This document shows positions 27,688-37,885 of a stretch of DNA of 64,000 nucleotides, in pieces (positions within the stretch are counted from its first letter, which is position 1; each line of letters begins with the position of its first letter). The notes beneath the pieces were generated by a model. That model searched no databases and was not told the origin of the DNA. It saw nothing but the letters and a program-made list of their open reading frames with translations. Origin of the DNA: Bifidobacterium thermophilum. Lineage in GTDB: Bacteria > Actinomycetota > Actinomycetes > Actinomycetales > Bifidobacteriaceae. The position numbers and the translations under genes are program-made. The DNA is taken from assembly GCA_000741495.1 (NCBI GenBank), contig JGZV01000002.1:62001-126000 (forward strand). The letters run 5' to 3'.

Positions 27688-29781
27688 TCACTCTCCATCC
27701 ACACTGGTACCGTGAGCGCCGTTGGCTTCCAGCGCCTTGCTTTGTTCGTCGGTAAGATACCCGAACCATTTTCCTGCAGTGGCGACGTCTTTGTCCCCTC
27801 GTCCAGAGACATTGACCAGGATCACCGGATCGGTATAGCCTTTCGCCTTGAGGTCAGCGGCCGCCTTGTAAGCGCCGGCCACGGCGTGAGAGCTTTCGAT
27901 CGCCGGAATGATGCCCTCGGTTTCGCACAGGTCCTTGAACGCGCTCATCGCCTCGTCATCGGTCGCATACGAATAGTTGACGCGGCCGATATCCTTCAGC
28001 CATGCGTGCTCAGGGCCGACTGAAGCGTAGTCGAGACCGGCGGAAATCGAGTACGTGTTCTTTGTCTGGCCTTCCGAGTCCTCCAGCAAATAGGATTCCG
28101 CACCTTGGAACAAGCCGAGATCAGCGGCACCCGGCGTCAATCGTACGGCGTGCTCACCGGACTCGATGCCATGCCCGCCGGCCTCGAAGCCGTACAGGTT
28201 GACGCGCGGATCGTCCAAAAACGCGTTCATGATGCCGATGGCGTTGGAGCCGCCGCCGACGCACGCGCAAATCGCATCCGGATGGTCGATGCCATACACA
28301 TCGTGCAACTGTTCTTTCGCCTCTTCGCCGATGATTTTCTGGAAATCACGGACGATGGTCGGGAACGGGTGCGGACCGCAAACCGTGCCCAGCAGATAAT
28401 GGGTGGTTTCCACGTTGGTGACCCAGTCCCGTAGGGCCTCGTTGATCGCGTCCTTGAGAATCATGGATCCTTGGGTGACTTCGACGACCTCCGCTCCCAG
28501 CAATCTCATGCGGGCGACATTCAGCGCCTGCCTGCGGGCATCGATTTGTCCCATGTAGATGCGGCATTTGAGACCGAGCAAAGCGCAGACGGTTGCGGTG
28601 GCAACACCATGCTGACCTGCTCCGGTTTCAGCGATGACCCGGGTCTTACCCATGCGCTTGACCAGGAGTGCTTGTCCCAGCGCATTGTTGATTTTATGGG
28701 CGCCCGTGTGGTTGAGATCCTCCCGCTTGAGGAATACGCGAGCGTTCAAACCGGTCTTCTCGTTGAGACGTTCCGCAAAACGAGGGGCTTCGGTCAACTT
28801 CGAAGGACGACCCACATACTGTTCGTTCAGCCGTTTCAGCTCCGCTTGGAACGCCGGATCGGCCTTGGCGTCGTTGTACACGCGTTCGAGCTCATCCAAA
28901 GCTCCGACCAGCGCTTCCGGAACAAAACGGCCACCGTATTTGCCGAAATACGGCCCTTGGTGCTGTGATAATGGTGTAGATTCTGAAGCTTTCACACGTT
29001 CTCCTGTCTTTACCAATCGACGCACTGCGGCGACATGGTCGTCCGCGGTTGCGACACCTTCACCGACCAGCACCGCGTCGGCGCCAGCCCTCGCATAATC
29101 TTCGAGTTCGACACTGCCGAACACTCCCGATTCTGCGACTTTGATCACATCATTGGGCAGATCTGCGGCAAGTTCACGATACTTGCTGACATCCACCCGG
29201 AGGTTCTTCAGATTACGCGCATTGATGCCGATGACCTGCGCACCGGCGTCGCGGGCACGTTCGATTTCCTCACGCGTATGGGTTTCAACCAACGCGGTCA
29301 TGCCCAACTGATGTGTCAACGTCAGCAGACTCTCGAGTCTGGCATCATCAAGTGCCGCGACAATCAGCAGGATGAGGTCAGCGCCGTGGGCGCGAGCTTC
29401 CCAAATCTGGTATGAATCCGTGATGAAATCCTTGCGCAACACGGGAATCTGCACCGCTGCACGCACCTGATCGAGATCGGCAAGTGATCCAAGAAAACGA
29501 CGTCCCTCGGTCAGCACCGATATCGCGCTGGCGCCGCCCTGCTCGTATGCCGTGGCCAGAGCGGCTGGATCGGGAATATCCGTCAGGTGCCCCTTCGAGG
29601 GGGAAGCGCGTTTGATTTCCGCGATGACCGGGATGGCGTCGTCGCGTTTCAGCCACTGCTTGGCATCCAACGGCGGCGGCATCGTCCCGGCAAGGCGTTT
29701 GAGGTCATCAAGCGTTACGGTTTCGGCACGTTGCCGCATGTCTTGTGCGGCTCCTGCCACGAGTTCGTCAAGTACTGACAT
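27688..29781 (-). CDS. trpCB: Fused indole-3-glycerol phosphate synthase / tryptophan synthase beta
   Basis: A 697-residue fusion of two tryptophan enzymes. Residues 1 to about 265 are TrpC ([13 protein letters not shown] near 55, [16 protein letters not shown]). A short linker [18 protein letters not shown] leads into TrpB, with the PLP lysine in [13 protein letters not shown] and the glycine-rich GGGSNAIG phosphate cup. The fusion places the indole-glycerol phosphate maker next to the synthase and is a known bifidobacterial trait. ATG 29781 follows AGGAGGAACC. Order trpE-trpCB-trpA is consistent with one transcript; trpD, trpF and trpG are not in the window. Confidence 0.93.
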   Translation of the reverse strand: MSVLDELVAGAAQDMRQRAETVTLDDLKRLAGTMPPPLDAKQWLKRDDAIPVIAEIKRASPSKGHLTDIPDPAALATAYEQGGASAISVLTEGRRFLGSLADLDQVRAAVQIPVLRKDFITDSYQIWEARAHGADLILLIVAALDDARLESLLTLTHQLGMTALVETHTREEIERARDAGAQVIGINARNLKNLRVDVSKYRELAADLPNDVIKVAESGVFGSVELEDYARAGADAVLVGEGVATADDHVAAVRRLVKTGERVKASESTPLSQHQGPYFGKYGGRFVPEALVGALDELERVYNDAKADPAFQAELKRLNEQYVGRPSKLTEAPRFAERLNEKTGLNARVFLKREDLNHTGAHKINNALGQALLVKRMGKTRVIAETGAGQHGVATATVCALLGLKCRIYMGQIDARRQALNVARMRLLGAEVVEVTQGSMILKDAINEALRDWVTNVETTHYLLGTVCGPHPFPTIVRDFQKIIGEEAKEQLHDVYGIDHPDAICACVGGGSNAIGIMNAFLDDPRVNLYGFEAGGHGIESGEHAVRLTPGAADLGLFQGAESYLLEDSEGQTKNTYSISAGLDYASVGPEHAWLKDIGRVNYSYATDDEAMSAFKDLCETEGIIPAIESSHAVAGAYKAAADLKAKGYTDPVILVNVSGRGDKDVATAGKWFGYLTDEQSKALEANGAHGTSVDGE

Positions 29782-29889
29782 GGTTCCTCCTGAATACGTC
29801 AAAGCCTAATCGCAGCATGCGGATGCGGACGTTTGTCGCTCGGATGCTGGGCTATGCGTGTTCTTGTTGCGTCGCTGCTGGTTTGACAA

Positions 29890-31479
29890 TCACGGGCGTG
29901 CATCATGGTGATGTTGGTCCGGTTGTACGGAACGGAGCTGCGCCGCGATTTGAATCGCCTCGACACTGGCCTCGGCTTTGTTCCGGGTTTCCTGCCACTC
30001 ACGTTCGGGGACAGAGTCCAGCACAATGCCTGCACCAGCTTGTACGCTCGCATGGTGGTCCCGAATGAATGCCGTGCGGATGGTGATCGCCATATCCATA
30101 TTCCCGCTGAAATCGAAATAACCGGCGGTGCCGCCGTAAATACCACGGTCGGCAGGCTCCAGTTCGTCGATGATATCGATTGCCCGCGGTTTCGGCGCTC
30201 CGGAAAGGGTTCCTGCGGGGAAAGCCGAGGTGAAGACGTCGAAAACCGTCTTGTCTTTGCTGACGGTGCCGGTCACAGTCGAACAGATGTGCATGATGTG
30301 GCTGAATCGCTTGATATCCATCAGGGACACGACTTCCACGCTGTCCGGTTCGCATACGCGGCTCAGATCGTTGCGCGACAAATCCACAAGCATGATATGT
30401 TCGCTGCGTTCCTTCGGGTCGGCAAGCAGTTCCTGCTCCAACCGGGCGTCTTCCTCCGGCGTGGCACCTCGAGGTCGTGAACCGGCAATCGGGAAGGTCA
30501 TTGCATGACCGCCATCCACTTTGATCAGCGTCTCAGGGCTGGAGCCGATAACGTTGAAATCACGTCCTTGGGCGTCGGTCAGGGCGAAGAAATACATGTA
30601 TGGGCTTGGATTGAGTGTACGCAGCACACGGTAGACGTCAACGGGATCCGCAGGCGAATCGATATCCAATCGTTGCGAAATCACCACTTGGAATACGTCA
30701 CCGTCGATGATATGCTGCTTGGCTCGCTCAACGGCCTGCTCATACTCGGCTTTCGGCGTTCGGAACCGTAATTGCGGTTGAGGAATGCTCGGATCGAGAA
30801 CGTTTACCCTGGATTCATCCGGGGCAGGTGTGGCTGCCTTACGTTGCATGAGATCGAGGCGTTCGATGGCACGATCGTACGCGAGATCGGCGCGTGCAGG
30901 GGAATCATCCATATTGATGGCGTTCGCGATGAGCCACACCGAACCGTCGACATGGTCGACTACTGCGATGTCGGTCGCCAAGGCGAGCACGGTTTCCGGT
31001 TGGCCTGTCTCATCGGGAGCTGTGGCGCTCAATGTGGGTTCCCAATGTCTGATGGCGTCCCATCCCACGGTTCCGACCAATCCGCTGGTGAGATTCGGCA
31101 ATCCTTCGACATCCGGCGCTTTCAATGCCCGGAGTGTTGCGTGGGCGACCTCAGCGACATCACCGCTGGTGGGAATACCTTGCGGCACGGTTCCCTGCCA
31201 ATCAGCCTGACCATGATTGGACCGCAGCTGGGCCATGGAATGGACACCGATGAAACTGTAGCGCCCCCATGAACCGCCATATTCGGCGGACTCAAGAATG
31301 AATGTGCCGCTTTCGCCGCCGGCAAGTCGCTCATAAAAACCTACCGGGGTCAACGAATCGGCAAGAAGCCGGCGAACAATCGGGATGACCCGGTACCCCT
31401 GATCGGCGATATCGTGGAACTGCTGGCGGTTCGGCCACGTAGCCCCCCATTTCAGGTCTTGTACACTGCAAGAACTCAT
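29890..31479 (-). CDS. trpE: Anthranilate synthase component I
   Basis: Converts chorismate and ammonia to anthranilate, the first committed step of tryptophan synthesis. The 529-residue protein has the N-terminal inhibitor-binding element [16 protein letters not shown] and the C-terminal chorismate-binding domain with [21 protein letters not shown] and [11 protein letters not shown]. The presence of the inhibitor element suggests feedback control by tryptophan. The start overlaps the hisI stop (ATGA), so histidine and tryptophan genes are directly coupled. The glutaminase partner TrpG must lie elsewhere. Confidence 0.95.
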   Translation of the reverse strand: MSSCSVQDLKWGATWPNRQQFHDIADQGYRVIPIVRRLLADSLTPVGFYERLAGGESGTFILESAEYGGSWGRYSFIGVHSMAQLRSNHGQADWQGTVPQGIPTSGDVAEVAHATLRALKAPDVEGLPNLTSGLVGTVGWDAIRHWEPTLSATAPDETGQPETVLALATDIAVVDHVDGSVWLIANAINMDDSPARADLAYDRAIERLDLMQRKAATPAPDESRVNVLDPSIPQPQLRFRTPKAEYEQAVERAKQHIIDGDVFQVVISQRLDIDSPADPVDVYRVLRTLNPSPYMYFFALTDAQGRDFNVIGSSPETLIKVDGGHAMTFPIAGSRPRGATPEEDARLEQELLADPKERSEHIMLVDLSRNDLSRVCEPDSVEVVSLMDIKRFSHIMHICSTVTGTVSKDKTVFDVFTSAFPAGTLSGAPKPRAIDIIDELEPADRGIYGGTAGYFDFSGNMDMAITIRTAFIRDHHASVQAGAGIVLDSVPEREWQETRNKAEASVEAIQIAAQLRSVQPDQHHHDARP

Positions 31480-31901
31480 TGCTGTGCCTCCTGATCTTCA
31501 GTGCGAGACCCGACGACCACAGGCAGCGGGCCACCTTCGTCGAAGCATGATCGTTTACCGGTGTGGCATGCGGCACCGACCTGATCGACTTGGACCAGGA
31601 TGGCATCCCCATCGCAATCCAGATTCAGTGCCTTGACGTATTGCACATGCCCTGACGTATCTCCTTTACGCCAATATTCCTGACGTGAACGTGACCAGAA
31701 TGTCACGCGACCCGTTGTCAGCGTGCGGCGTAGTGCTTCATCGTTCATATATCCGACCATCAACACTTCATGAGTGTCATATTGCTGGATCACCGCTGCG
31801 ACAAGACCTTTGCTGTCGCGTTTGAGCCGTTCGGCGATGCGTGGATCAAGCCGCTGCGCATTGTCGAAGACCGGTTGTGGATCACTGCTTGTGGATGGCA
31901 T
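31476..31901 (-). CDS. hisI: Phosphoribosyl-AMP cyclohydrolase
   Basis: Third step of histidine synthesis, opening the adenine ring of phosphoribosyl-AMP. The 141-residue protein carries the zinc/magnesium motifs [15 protein letters not shown] and [11 protein letters not shown] (about residues 103-113). It has no HisE domain; HisE is encoded apart at 24.7 kb. A GGGAGTAG site precedes the ATG. The 175-nt gap between this gene and hisF holds only a short CCCATC/GATGGG hairpin (about 32017-32032) and no gene that I can support. Confidence 0.94.
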   Translation of the reverse strand: MPSTSSDPQPVFDNAQRLDPRIAERLKRDSKGLVAAVIQQYDTHEVLMVGYMNDEALRRTLTTGRVTFWSRSRQEYWRKGDTSGHVQYVKALNLDCDGDAILVQVDQVGAACHTGKRSCFDEGGPLPVVVGSRTEDQEAQQ

Positions 31902-32076
31902 GGGCTACTCCCTGATTTGTTACTGTATGATGCCTGGAACTTCAACACAGGTTTGCCACTATCTGCTGTGGCTAAGGCACTGCATAAGAATGGAACACAA
32001 CACGAAACATCCGTTCCCCATCATTGGTGATGGGCTTGCAAGACTCGGAATGCTGCGATGATGGCTGATGGCAAAG

Positions 32077-32847
32077 TCACCGGACCGTGTAGCCGGCCTT
32101 ACGGAGCTCGGCTTTGACATCACCGATGGTCATCTTGCCATAATGGAACACCGAAGCCGCGAGCACGGCATCAGCACCGGCAGCGATGGCCGGAGGGAAA
32201 TCCTCGACTTTACCTGCGCCGCCGCTTGCGATAATCGGAATGGTGACTTGGGAACGCATGGCGTGAATCATATCCAAATCGAAACCGTTCTCGGTTCCAT
32301 CGGCATCCATTGAGTTAAGCAGTACCTCTCCTGCACCTAGTTCTTGGGCCCGGCGGGCCCACCAGAGCGCGTCAATGCCAGTGGAATGACGACCACCCAT
32401 GGTTGTCACTTCGAAACCGGATTGGGTATGCTGCTCACCCTGTTCGCGTCGGGCATCAACGGAAAGCACCAGAACCTGGCTGCCGAAACGCTCGGCGATA
32501 TCGCTGATAAGCGACGGGTTGTTGATGGCCGCCGTATTGACGCTCACTTTGTCGGCGCCGCAGCGGAGCAATTGGTCGACATCTTCGACCGAGCGGACAC
32601 CACCGCCGACAGTGAGCGGGATAAACAGTTTTTCGGCTGTTCTACTGACTACGTCAACCATGGTGCGGCGATGGCCGCTGGACGCCGTAACATCAAGGAA
32701 CGTCAGCTCGTCAGCGCCTTGACGGTAATATTCGGCCGCCAGTTCGACGGGATCCCCTGCATCTCGCAGATTCTCGAAATGCACGCCCTTCACCACGCGT
32801 CCTGCATCGACATCAAGGCACGGAATAACGCGGACCGCTAATGCCAT
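32077..32847 (-). CDS. hisF: Imidazole glycerol phosphate synthase, cyclase subunit
   Basis: With HisH, forms imidazole glycerol phosphate and AICAR. The 256-residue TIM barrel has the catalytic aspartate in [14 protein letters not shown] (about residues 8-21), [11 protein letters not shown] and the second aspartate in the VLSVDARRE strand, with the phosphate-binding [12 protein letters not shown]. The AICAR by-product feeds into PurH, encoded at 4.4 kb. A strong AAGGAG site precedes the start. HisH is not in the window. Confidence 0.95.
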   Translation of the reverse strand: MALAVRVIPCLDVDAGRVVKGVHFENLRDAGDPVELAAEYYRQGADELTFLDVTASSGHRRTMVDVVSRTAEKLFIPLTVGGGVRSVEDVDQLLRCGADKVSVNTAAINNPSLISDIAERFGSQVLVLSVDARREQGEQHTQSGFEVTTMGGRHSTGIDALWWARRAQELGAGEVLLNSMDADGTENGFDLDMIHAMRSQVTIPIIASGGAGKVEDFPPAIAAGADAVLAASVFHYGKMTIGDVKAELRKAGYTVR

Positions 32848-32971
32848 CTTGCTACTCCTTGGTTTGTGGTGAAGAACTTGTCATGTTCCACGATAGTCTC
32901 AGCCCTCGAACGATTATGACGTTGTCTCACGAAGTGAGCGTGCCGTAGGATTCCGACAAGGCGAGTATGGT

Positions 32972-34147
32972 TCAAGCCGTCGGCCGGTACTTTGCGGATA
33001 ACTGCCCGCATGCGCCGTCGATGTCCTGCCCACGGGTATCACGTAGTGTCGCAGTAATACCAGCATGATGCAGAATATCGAGGAATCGGCGTTCGTCTTC
33101 CGGCTTGGATGCCGTCCATTTCGATCCCTCAATCGGGTTGAGCGGAATGGGGTTGACGTGCGCCCAGTCATCGCCATAATGGTTCAGCCGCTTTGCCAGA
33201 AGCGTGGCGTGTTCGGCTTGATCGTTGATGCCGCGCATCAGAGCGTATTCGATACTGACCCTGCGTTTGGTCGCACGATAATAATCGTGTGCGGCATCAA
33301 GTACTTGGGTGGTGTTGAATCGGCGGTTCATCGGCACCAATTCGTCACGCAGCTGGTCGCTGGGGGCGTGCAAGGATACGGCGAGTCTGACCGGCAATCC
33401 TTCGGCTGCAAGTTTGCGAATACCCGGTACCACGCCGACCGTTGATACTGTGATGTTGCGGGCAGAAATACCGAATCCTTCCGGAGGCATGGCACTGATC
33501 TGCCGTACCGCGCTGATAACCGAGCGGTAATTGCCCATCGGCTCGCCCATACCCATGAACACGACGTTGCTCAGACGGCAGGGGCCACCGGCGATTCCAC
33601 CATCGCGGCAGGTGCGGGCTGCAATCCTGACCTGCTCGAGAATCTCACCGGTGGACATGTTCCTCGTCAATCCCAATTGTCCGGTCGCGCAGAACGGGCA
33701 TCCCATGCCGCAACCGACCTGGCTGGAAATACACAAGGTGGTTCTTGTGGGATAGCGCATCAGGACGGATTCAATCATCGCGCCATCGAACAGGCGCCAA
33801 AGGGTTTTGATGGTTGTCCCCGCATCGGCGACTTGGTGTGTGACTTCATGGATGAGCTCAGGGAAGAACGTATCTTGGGCGATCTGGCTCTGCTTCGACG
33901 GAAAATCGGAGAACGAGGCAACGTCGGTATCGTAGTGGGCGAAATAGTGATTCGCCAGCTGTTTGACGCGGAAACGCGGCATGCCGATTGATTTCGCGGC
34001 GGCTTCTCGTTCTGCCGTATCCATGTCGACAAGATGGACCGGAGGCTTGCCACGCCGGGCATGATCTTTTGCCAGGACATCTTTGAATGCGCCGGCAGTG
34101 CCTCCCGGTGTGATGCCGGTTTCCGGTTCAGTGCCTTGTATGGTCAT
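32972..34147 (-). CDS. rlmN: 23S rRNA (adenine2503-C2)-methyltransferase, radical SAM
   Basis: A dual-specificity methyltransferase that methylates C2 of A2503 in 23S rRNA and of A37 in some tRNAs. The 391-residue protein has the radical-SAM cluster motif CGMGCPFC near residue 140, the GMGEPMGNY motif and the conserved C-terminal cysteine region (AACGQL-like, GACGQL near 383). The helical N-terminal accessory domain is present. An AGGAGAT site precedes ATG 34147. It is transcribed with or just after cdsA. Confidence 0.94.
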   Translation of the reverse strand: MTIQGTEPETGITPGGTAGAFKDVLAKDHARRGKPPVHLVDMDTAEREAAAKSIGMPRFRVKQLANHYFAHYDTDVASFSDFPSKQSQIAQDTFFPELIHEVTHQVADAGTTIKTLWRLFDGAMIESVLMRYPTRTTLCISSQVGCGMGCPFCATGQLGLTRNMSTGEILEQVRIAARTCRDGGIAGGPCRLSNVVFMGMGEPMGNYRSVISAVRQISAMPPEGFGISARNITVSTVGVVPGIRKLAAEGLPVRLAVSLHAPSDQLRDELVPMNRRFNTTQVLDAAHDYYRATKRRVSIEYALMRGINDQAEHATLLAKRLNHYGDDWAHVNPIPLNPIEGSKWTASKPEDERRFLDILHHAGITATLRDTRGQDIDGACGQLSAKYRPTA

Positions 34148-34229
34148 GAATATCTCCTGTCAGGTTGTGTCGTACGGATGGCGGTCGGGTGCCTGCCTCA
34201 GCAATGCGCCAAGTCGGGGGTTGATTCTG

Positions 34230-35213
34230 TCACAACCCCGTCACGTACAGCAAGGCCATCATGAATGGTGCTGTCAGCAAGATGGAGTCGACACGATCCA
34301 TCACTCCCCCGTGGCCTCGCAGCAAATGTCCCATATCTTTGATTCCGATGTCACGCTTCAGCATGGAGGCGCACAAGTCGCCGAATGTTCCGACCACGCC
34401 AATCAGGACGCCGGCGATGATCGGGACCCACCAGCGGCTTGCCCACAGCGTTGGATACGTGCAGGCGAAAATCACGAATGCGCCTGCCATGGCGAACAGC
34501 ATCGATCCGATCAATCCTTCCACGGACTTCTTCGGGGAGATTCGCGGGGACAGCTTATGCTTGCCGAACCATGCGCCGGCAAACAGTCCGCCGGTATCGC
34601 TCAAAGCGGGAAGAAACACAATCATGATGGCGTGGGCCACCGCATGGCCGTGGAACGTCAACGACAGAGCGATGAATGACGCGAGAAGAGGAATATACAA
34701 GACGGTGAACAATGATACGGCGACGCTGGTGAGCCTGCTGTGCCGGGCATTGGTCGTGCCATGGTTGAACGACGATTCCAGACGCGCACCAGCGTTGGTC
34801 TGAGCGAGCTTGTGCTCGATTTCCATGCTCAGTCTGTCGCCGAAACTGAAGTTCGCCGTGGCACTCAAGGCGACAAGCACCATGGACAGCATTACGCACA
34901 CGGCCATGGCGGAAACATGCCATGGCGAGTAGTAGGTTGCGAGTAGGGTGCCGGTGGAGCATATCCAGAGCATGATGACCGGGATATGCATGCCCGCGAT
35001 GGCAAAATCGACGCGAAGCTCCCAAAGTGCGAGAATCATGAACACGATCAGCAACACCATGAACACATCCATGCTGATGGCCAGGCATGCGACGATAATC
35101 GCGATGAGGATCACCGCGGTGGCGATCGCCTGGGGCATGTTACGCCCCGTTTTCTTGTTGATTTCTTCGAGGGTTTCCTCGGCACTGCCGTCATGCGCGC
35201 TGCTGTTGTCCAT
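34230..35213 (-). CDS. cdsA: Phosphatidate cytidylyltransferase
   Basis: Makes CDP-diacylglycerol from phosphatidic acid and CTP, the precursor of all phospholipids including the PgsA product. The protein has 327 residues with about eight transmembrane helices; the C-terminal signature MLKRDIGIKDMGHLLRGHGG then DRVDS is complete. I prefer ATG 35213, spaced six bases from AAGAAGG, over ATG 35219. It follows frr in the common pyrH-frr-cdsA order. The N-terminal 30 residues are hydrophilic and acidic. Confidence 0.93.
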   Translation of the reverse strand: MDNSSAHDGSAEETLEEINKKTGRNMPQAIATAVILIAIIVACLAISMDVFMVLLIVFMILALWELRVDFAIAGMHIPVIMLWICSTGTLLATYYSPWHVSAMAVCVMLSMVLVALSATANFSFGDRLSMEIEHKLAQTNAGARLESSFNHGTTNARHSRLTSVAVSLFTVLYIPLLASFIALSLTFHGHAVAHAIMIVFLPALSDTGGLFAGAWFGKHKLSPRISPKKSVEGLIGSMLFAMAGAFVIFACTYPTLWASRWWVPIIAGVLIGVVGTFGDLCASMLKRDIGIKDMGHLLRGHGGVMDRVDSILLTAPFMMALLYVTGL

Positions 35214-35299
35214 CGTCATCCTTCTTTGCCAACATCACCGAAGCGGGCCCCGCCACCCGGTGCACGGTATGGACGAGGCCCGCGTTCCGTCAGGAGGTT

Positions 35300-35854
35300 T
35301 CAGACCTCCATGATCTCCTTCTGCTTGGTTTCCAGCAAGGAATCCAGCTCGTCAGTGAATTGCTTGGTGAGCTTGTCAAGCTCCTTGAGTTGACGATCAC
35401 CGTCATCCTCGCCCATATCGCCATCCTTGACGGACTTGTCGATGCTTTCCTTGGCTTTACGACGGATGTTACGCACCGCGACCTTGCCGTCTTCAGCCTT
35501 TGCCTTGGCGATCTTCACGTATTCCTTGCGGCGCTCCTCTGTCAGTTCAGGCATGGTAGCGTAAATGACACTGCCTTCACGACGCGGGCTGACTCCGAGG
35601 TCGGAATCGCGGATTGCTTTTTCCACGGCATTCGCCTGTGATGCATCATACGGAGTCACCGCAAGCGTACGGGGTTCAGGCACGCCGATGGTGGCGACTG
35701 CTTTGATCGGCGTGGGAACGCCATAATATTCGACAGTCAAGCCGTTCAGCAGCGCTGGATTGGCACGACCGGTACGAATGCCGGTGAAGTTCTCTTTGGT
35801 GGCTTCGACAGACTTGCTCATCTGTTCTTTGGCCTGTTCGATGACTGTAGCCAT
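35300..35854 (-). CDS. frr: Ribosome recycling factor
   Basis: Splits post-termination ribosomes together with EF-G. The 184-residue protein of normal length is a three-helix bundle plus beta domain, with GIRTGRANPALLNGLTVEYY around residues 26-45 and the C-terminal helix rich in charged residues. AAAGGAGAGACC precedes ATG 35854. It sits between pyrH and cdsA. Confidence 0.96.
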   Translation of the reverse strand: MATVIEQAKEQMSKSVEATKENFTGIRTGRANPALLNGLTVEYYGVPTPIKAVATIGVPEPRTLAVTPYDASQANAVEKAIRDSDLGVSPRREGSVIYATMPELTEERRKEYVKIAKAKAEDGKVAVRNIRRKAKESIDKSVKDGDMGEDDGDRQLKELDKLTKQFTDELDSLLETKQKEIMEV

Positions 35855-35903
35855 GGTCTCTCCTTTGACGGGATTCGTCGTTGAACGACTTGCTTGGTTC
35901 CAT

Positions 35904-35925
35904 TGTAGCGTCGAATGACGCTACA
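35904..35925. repeat. Hairpin repeat after pyrH (copy 2 of 2)
   Basis: TGTAGCGTC-GAAT-GACGCTACA, a 9-bp stem with a 4-base loop, four bases after the pyrH stop codon. Its stem is the same as the palindrome at 26795-26814 over the trpA stop. It could reduce read-through from pyrH into frr. Confidence 0.6.
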
Positions 35926-35929
35926 GACG

Positions 35930-36667
35930 TTATGCGAGCGTTGAGTCCGCAGCCGATACCAAGGTGCCGATTTCTTCGCCGAGCAGGGCACGGGTGACAT
36001 TGCCCGGCTCTTCCAGACCGAATACACGGATGGGTTTGCGGTTGTCACGCGCCATGGACAGTGCCGCGGCATCCATAACCGCAAGATTATCGACGAGGGC
36101 ACGGTCGTAGCTCAACGTGGCGAAACGCTGGGCGGAATCAACCTTGCGAGGGTCGGCGGTATACACGCCATCCACACCGTTCTTCCCCATGAGGACTTCG
36201 TCGCAATGGATTTCCAACGAGCGTTGGATCGAAACGGTATCGGTCGAGAAATACGGCATGCCGGCGCCTGCTCCGAATATGACGACCCTGCCCTTTTCGA
36301 GGTGACGGATGGCTTTCAGAGGAATATACGGCTCCGCCACTTGTCCCATGGCAATCGCCGTCTGGACGCGAGTGGCTTGGCCTTCCTGCTCAAGGAAATC
36401 CTGCAGAGCCAAGCAGTTCATGACCGTACCGAGCATGCCCATATAATCGCCTCGGCTACGATCGATACCCGCTTGCTGAAGTTCGGCGCCTCGGAAGAAA
36501 TTGCCGCCACCCGTCACGATAGCGACTTGAACACCCTGCTGGACCGCGGGCACGATTTCCTGCGCAATACGGCGGACCACCTGAGTGTCGATGCCGACGG
36601 CTCCCCCGCCAAACGCCTCGCCTGAAAGCTTGAGCAATACCCTGCGTGGCTTGTTTGTGCCAGTCAT
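35930..36667 (-). CDS. pyrH: UMP kinase
   Basis: Phosphorylates UMP to UDP in pyrimidine nucleotide synthesis; the bacterial hexameric type related to aspartokinases. The 245-residue protein has [13 protein letters not shown] at the N-terminus, [11 protein letters not shown], and [14 protein letters not shown] in the UMP/ATP site. Placed between tsf and frr as in most bacteria, linking nucleotide and translation functions. Family length is normal. Confidence 0.95.
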   Translation of the reverse strand: MTGTNKPRRVLLKLSGEAFGGGAVGIDTQVVRRIAQEIVPAVQQGVQVAIVTGGGNFFRGAELQQAGIDRSRGDYMGMLGTVMNCLALQDFLEQEGQATRVQTAIAMGQVAEPYIPLKAIRHLEKGRVVIFGAGAGMPYFSTDTVSIQRSLEIHCDEVLMGKNGVDGVYTADPRKVDSAQRFATLSYDRALVDNLAVMDAAALSMARDNRKPIRVFGLEEPGNVTRALLGEEIGTLVSAADSTLA

Positions 36668-36843
36668 ATCTGGGCCTTTCTATGCCGAATCAATCTTTGC
36701 CGTTGTACCACATTAGCGTCGGTGAACGACAGCGAGCGGCCACACCACTGGTACGGTTCGCGTCGTTGCGATGCGGTTCATACGTCATCGGTACGCCCGA
36801 CACCGATACCGGTTGGAAGGATGACCGGCAAGACCTGAATACA

Positions 36844-36881
36844 TGTTCGCCGCTGCGCTTTGAACAGCACAGCGGCGAACA
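36844..36881 (-). terminator. Hairpin downstream of tsf
   Basis: TGTTCGCCGCTG (36844-36855) pairs with CAGCGGCGAACA (36870-36881) around a 14-base loop, 60 nt after the tsf stop. There is no T-tract. The rest of the 36668-36942 gap holds the pyrH leader and no supported gene. Confidence 0.6.
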
Positions 36882-36942
36882 CGGAATACGCTCAATGGCG
36901 TGAATTGGGAAAAATCAGCCTATCCTCTGATCGCGGATAGCG

Positions 36943-37821
36943 TCACTCTTCCTCATCACCCTTGCCGACTTCGATGCGGGCGAAGGCGAGAGCCTTGGCG
37001 CCGGCCTCATCGAACAGCTTGCCGACGGTCTTGGACGGATCCTTGACGTAATCCTGCTCGAGCAGAACGGCTTCCTTGTAGAAGGCGTTGAGACGGCCTT
37101 CTACAATCTTCGGGGCGATCTTCTCGATAACCGCCTGAGGCTTGCCCTTCGCGGCGAGCTCTTCGGAAGTCTTCTCGTTGGCGATGCGACGCTCGGAATC
37201 AAGCACAGCCTGATCAACATCCTCACGGGTCAGCCAACGCGGGCTCATGGCGGAAATCTGCAACGCAGCCTCATGAGCGACCTTTTCGCCGGCTTCATCC
37301 GTAGCGATCATGGCCACGATGGACGGCGGCATTTCAGCGGACTTGCGGTGCGCATAGATTTCGACGTGCGGGCCGGCGATCTTGGCGAACTGGCCGACCT
37401 TCACGTGCTCGCCGAACAGCGCAGCCGCCTGCTCGATATCGAACTTGACATCGCCATCGGCGGTCTTGGCTGCAAGCACGTCGTCAACATTGTTGGCGTC
37501 GGCGGCGATTGCGGCATCAAGCACCGAATCGGCGAATTCGACGAACTTCGGGGTCTTGGCCACGAAATCGGTCTCGGAATTGATTTCCACGGCGTATCCG
37601 ACTTCGCCGTTCGCGGTCTTCACGACCTTGGAAGCGATGGTGCCTTCCTGAGCCTTACGGCCTTCGCGCTTGCCCGCTGCCGCAATGCCCTTGGCGCGGA
37701 TGATTTCCTTGGCGCGAGCGACATCGCCTTCGGCCTCAGTGAGAGCCTTCTTCACGTCCATCATGCCGGCGCCGGTTTCTTCACGCACCTGCTTGATCAG
37801 AGCTGCAGTGATAGCTGCCAT
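36943..37821 (-). CDS. tsf: Translation elongation factor Ts
   Basis: Guanine-nucleotide exchange factor for EF-Tu. The 292-residue protein starts MAAITAALIKQVREETGAGM, with a UBA-like N-terminal domain and the TDFVAK core motif at about residue 83, which displaces Mg from EF-Tu. I chose ATG 37821 because the frame extended upstream crosses the rpsB-tsf hairpin and is not family-like. It is the second gene of the rpsB-tsf pair. Confidence 0.96.
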   Translation of the reverse strand: MAAITAALIKQVREETGAGMMDVKKALTEAEGDVARAKEIIRAKGIAAAGKREGRKAQEGTIASKVVKTANGEVGYAVEINSETDFVAKTPKFVEFADSVLDAAIAADANNVDDVLAAKTADGDVKFDIEQAAALFGEHVKVGQFAKIAGPHVEIYAHRKSAEMPPSIVAMIATDEAGEKVAHEAALQISAMSPRWLTREDVDQAVLDSERRIANEKTSEELAAKGKPQAVIEKIAPKIVEGRLNAFYKEAVLLEQDYVKDPSKTVGKLFDEAGAKALAFARIEVGKGDEEE

Positions 37822-37854
37822 GTGTTGTCTCCTCTTGATTTTGAAGTAATACCC

Positions 37855-37885
37855 AGCGGCGGGAGATGGTGTATCTCCCGCCGCT
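37855..37885 (-). terminator. Intercistronic hairpin between rpsB and tsf
   Basis: A perfect 13-bp stem AGCGGCGGGAGAT/ATCTCCCGCCGCT with the loop GGTGT. It overlaps the first bases of the rpsB stop codon and has no T-tract. rpsB-tsf intergenic attenuators are widespread, so partial termination or RNA processing is the likely role. Confidence 0.7.

Noticed and set aside
31902..32076. Attenuator or T-box before hisI/trpE
   Set aside because: No Trp- or His-rich leader peptide, no T-box sequence, and only a very short hairpin.
36646..36903. 85-residue frame between pyrH and tsf
   Set aside because: It overlaps the pyrH start and the tsf terminator hairpin and has no coding character.
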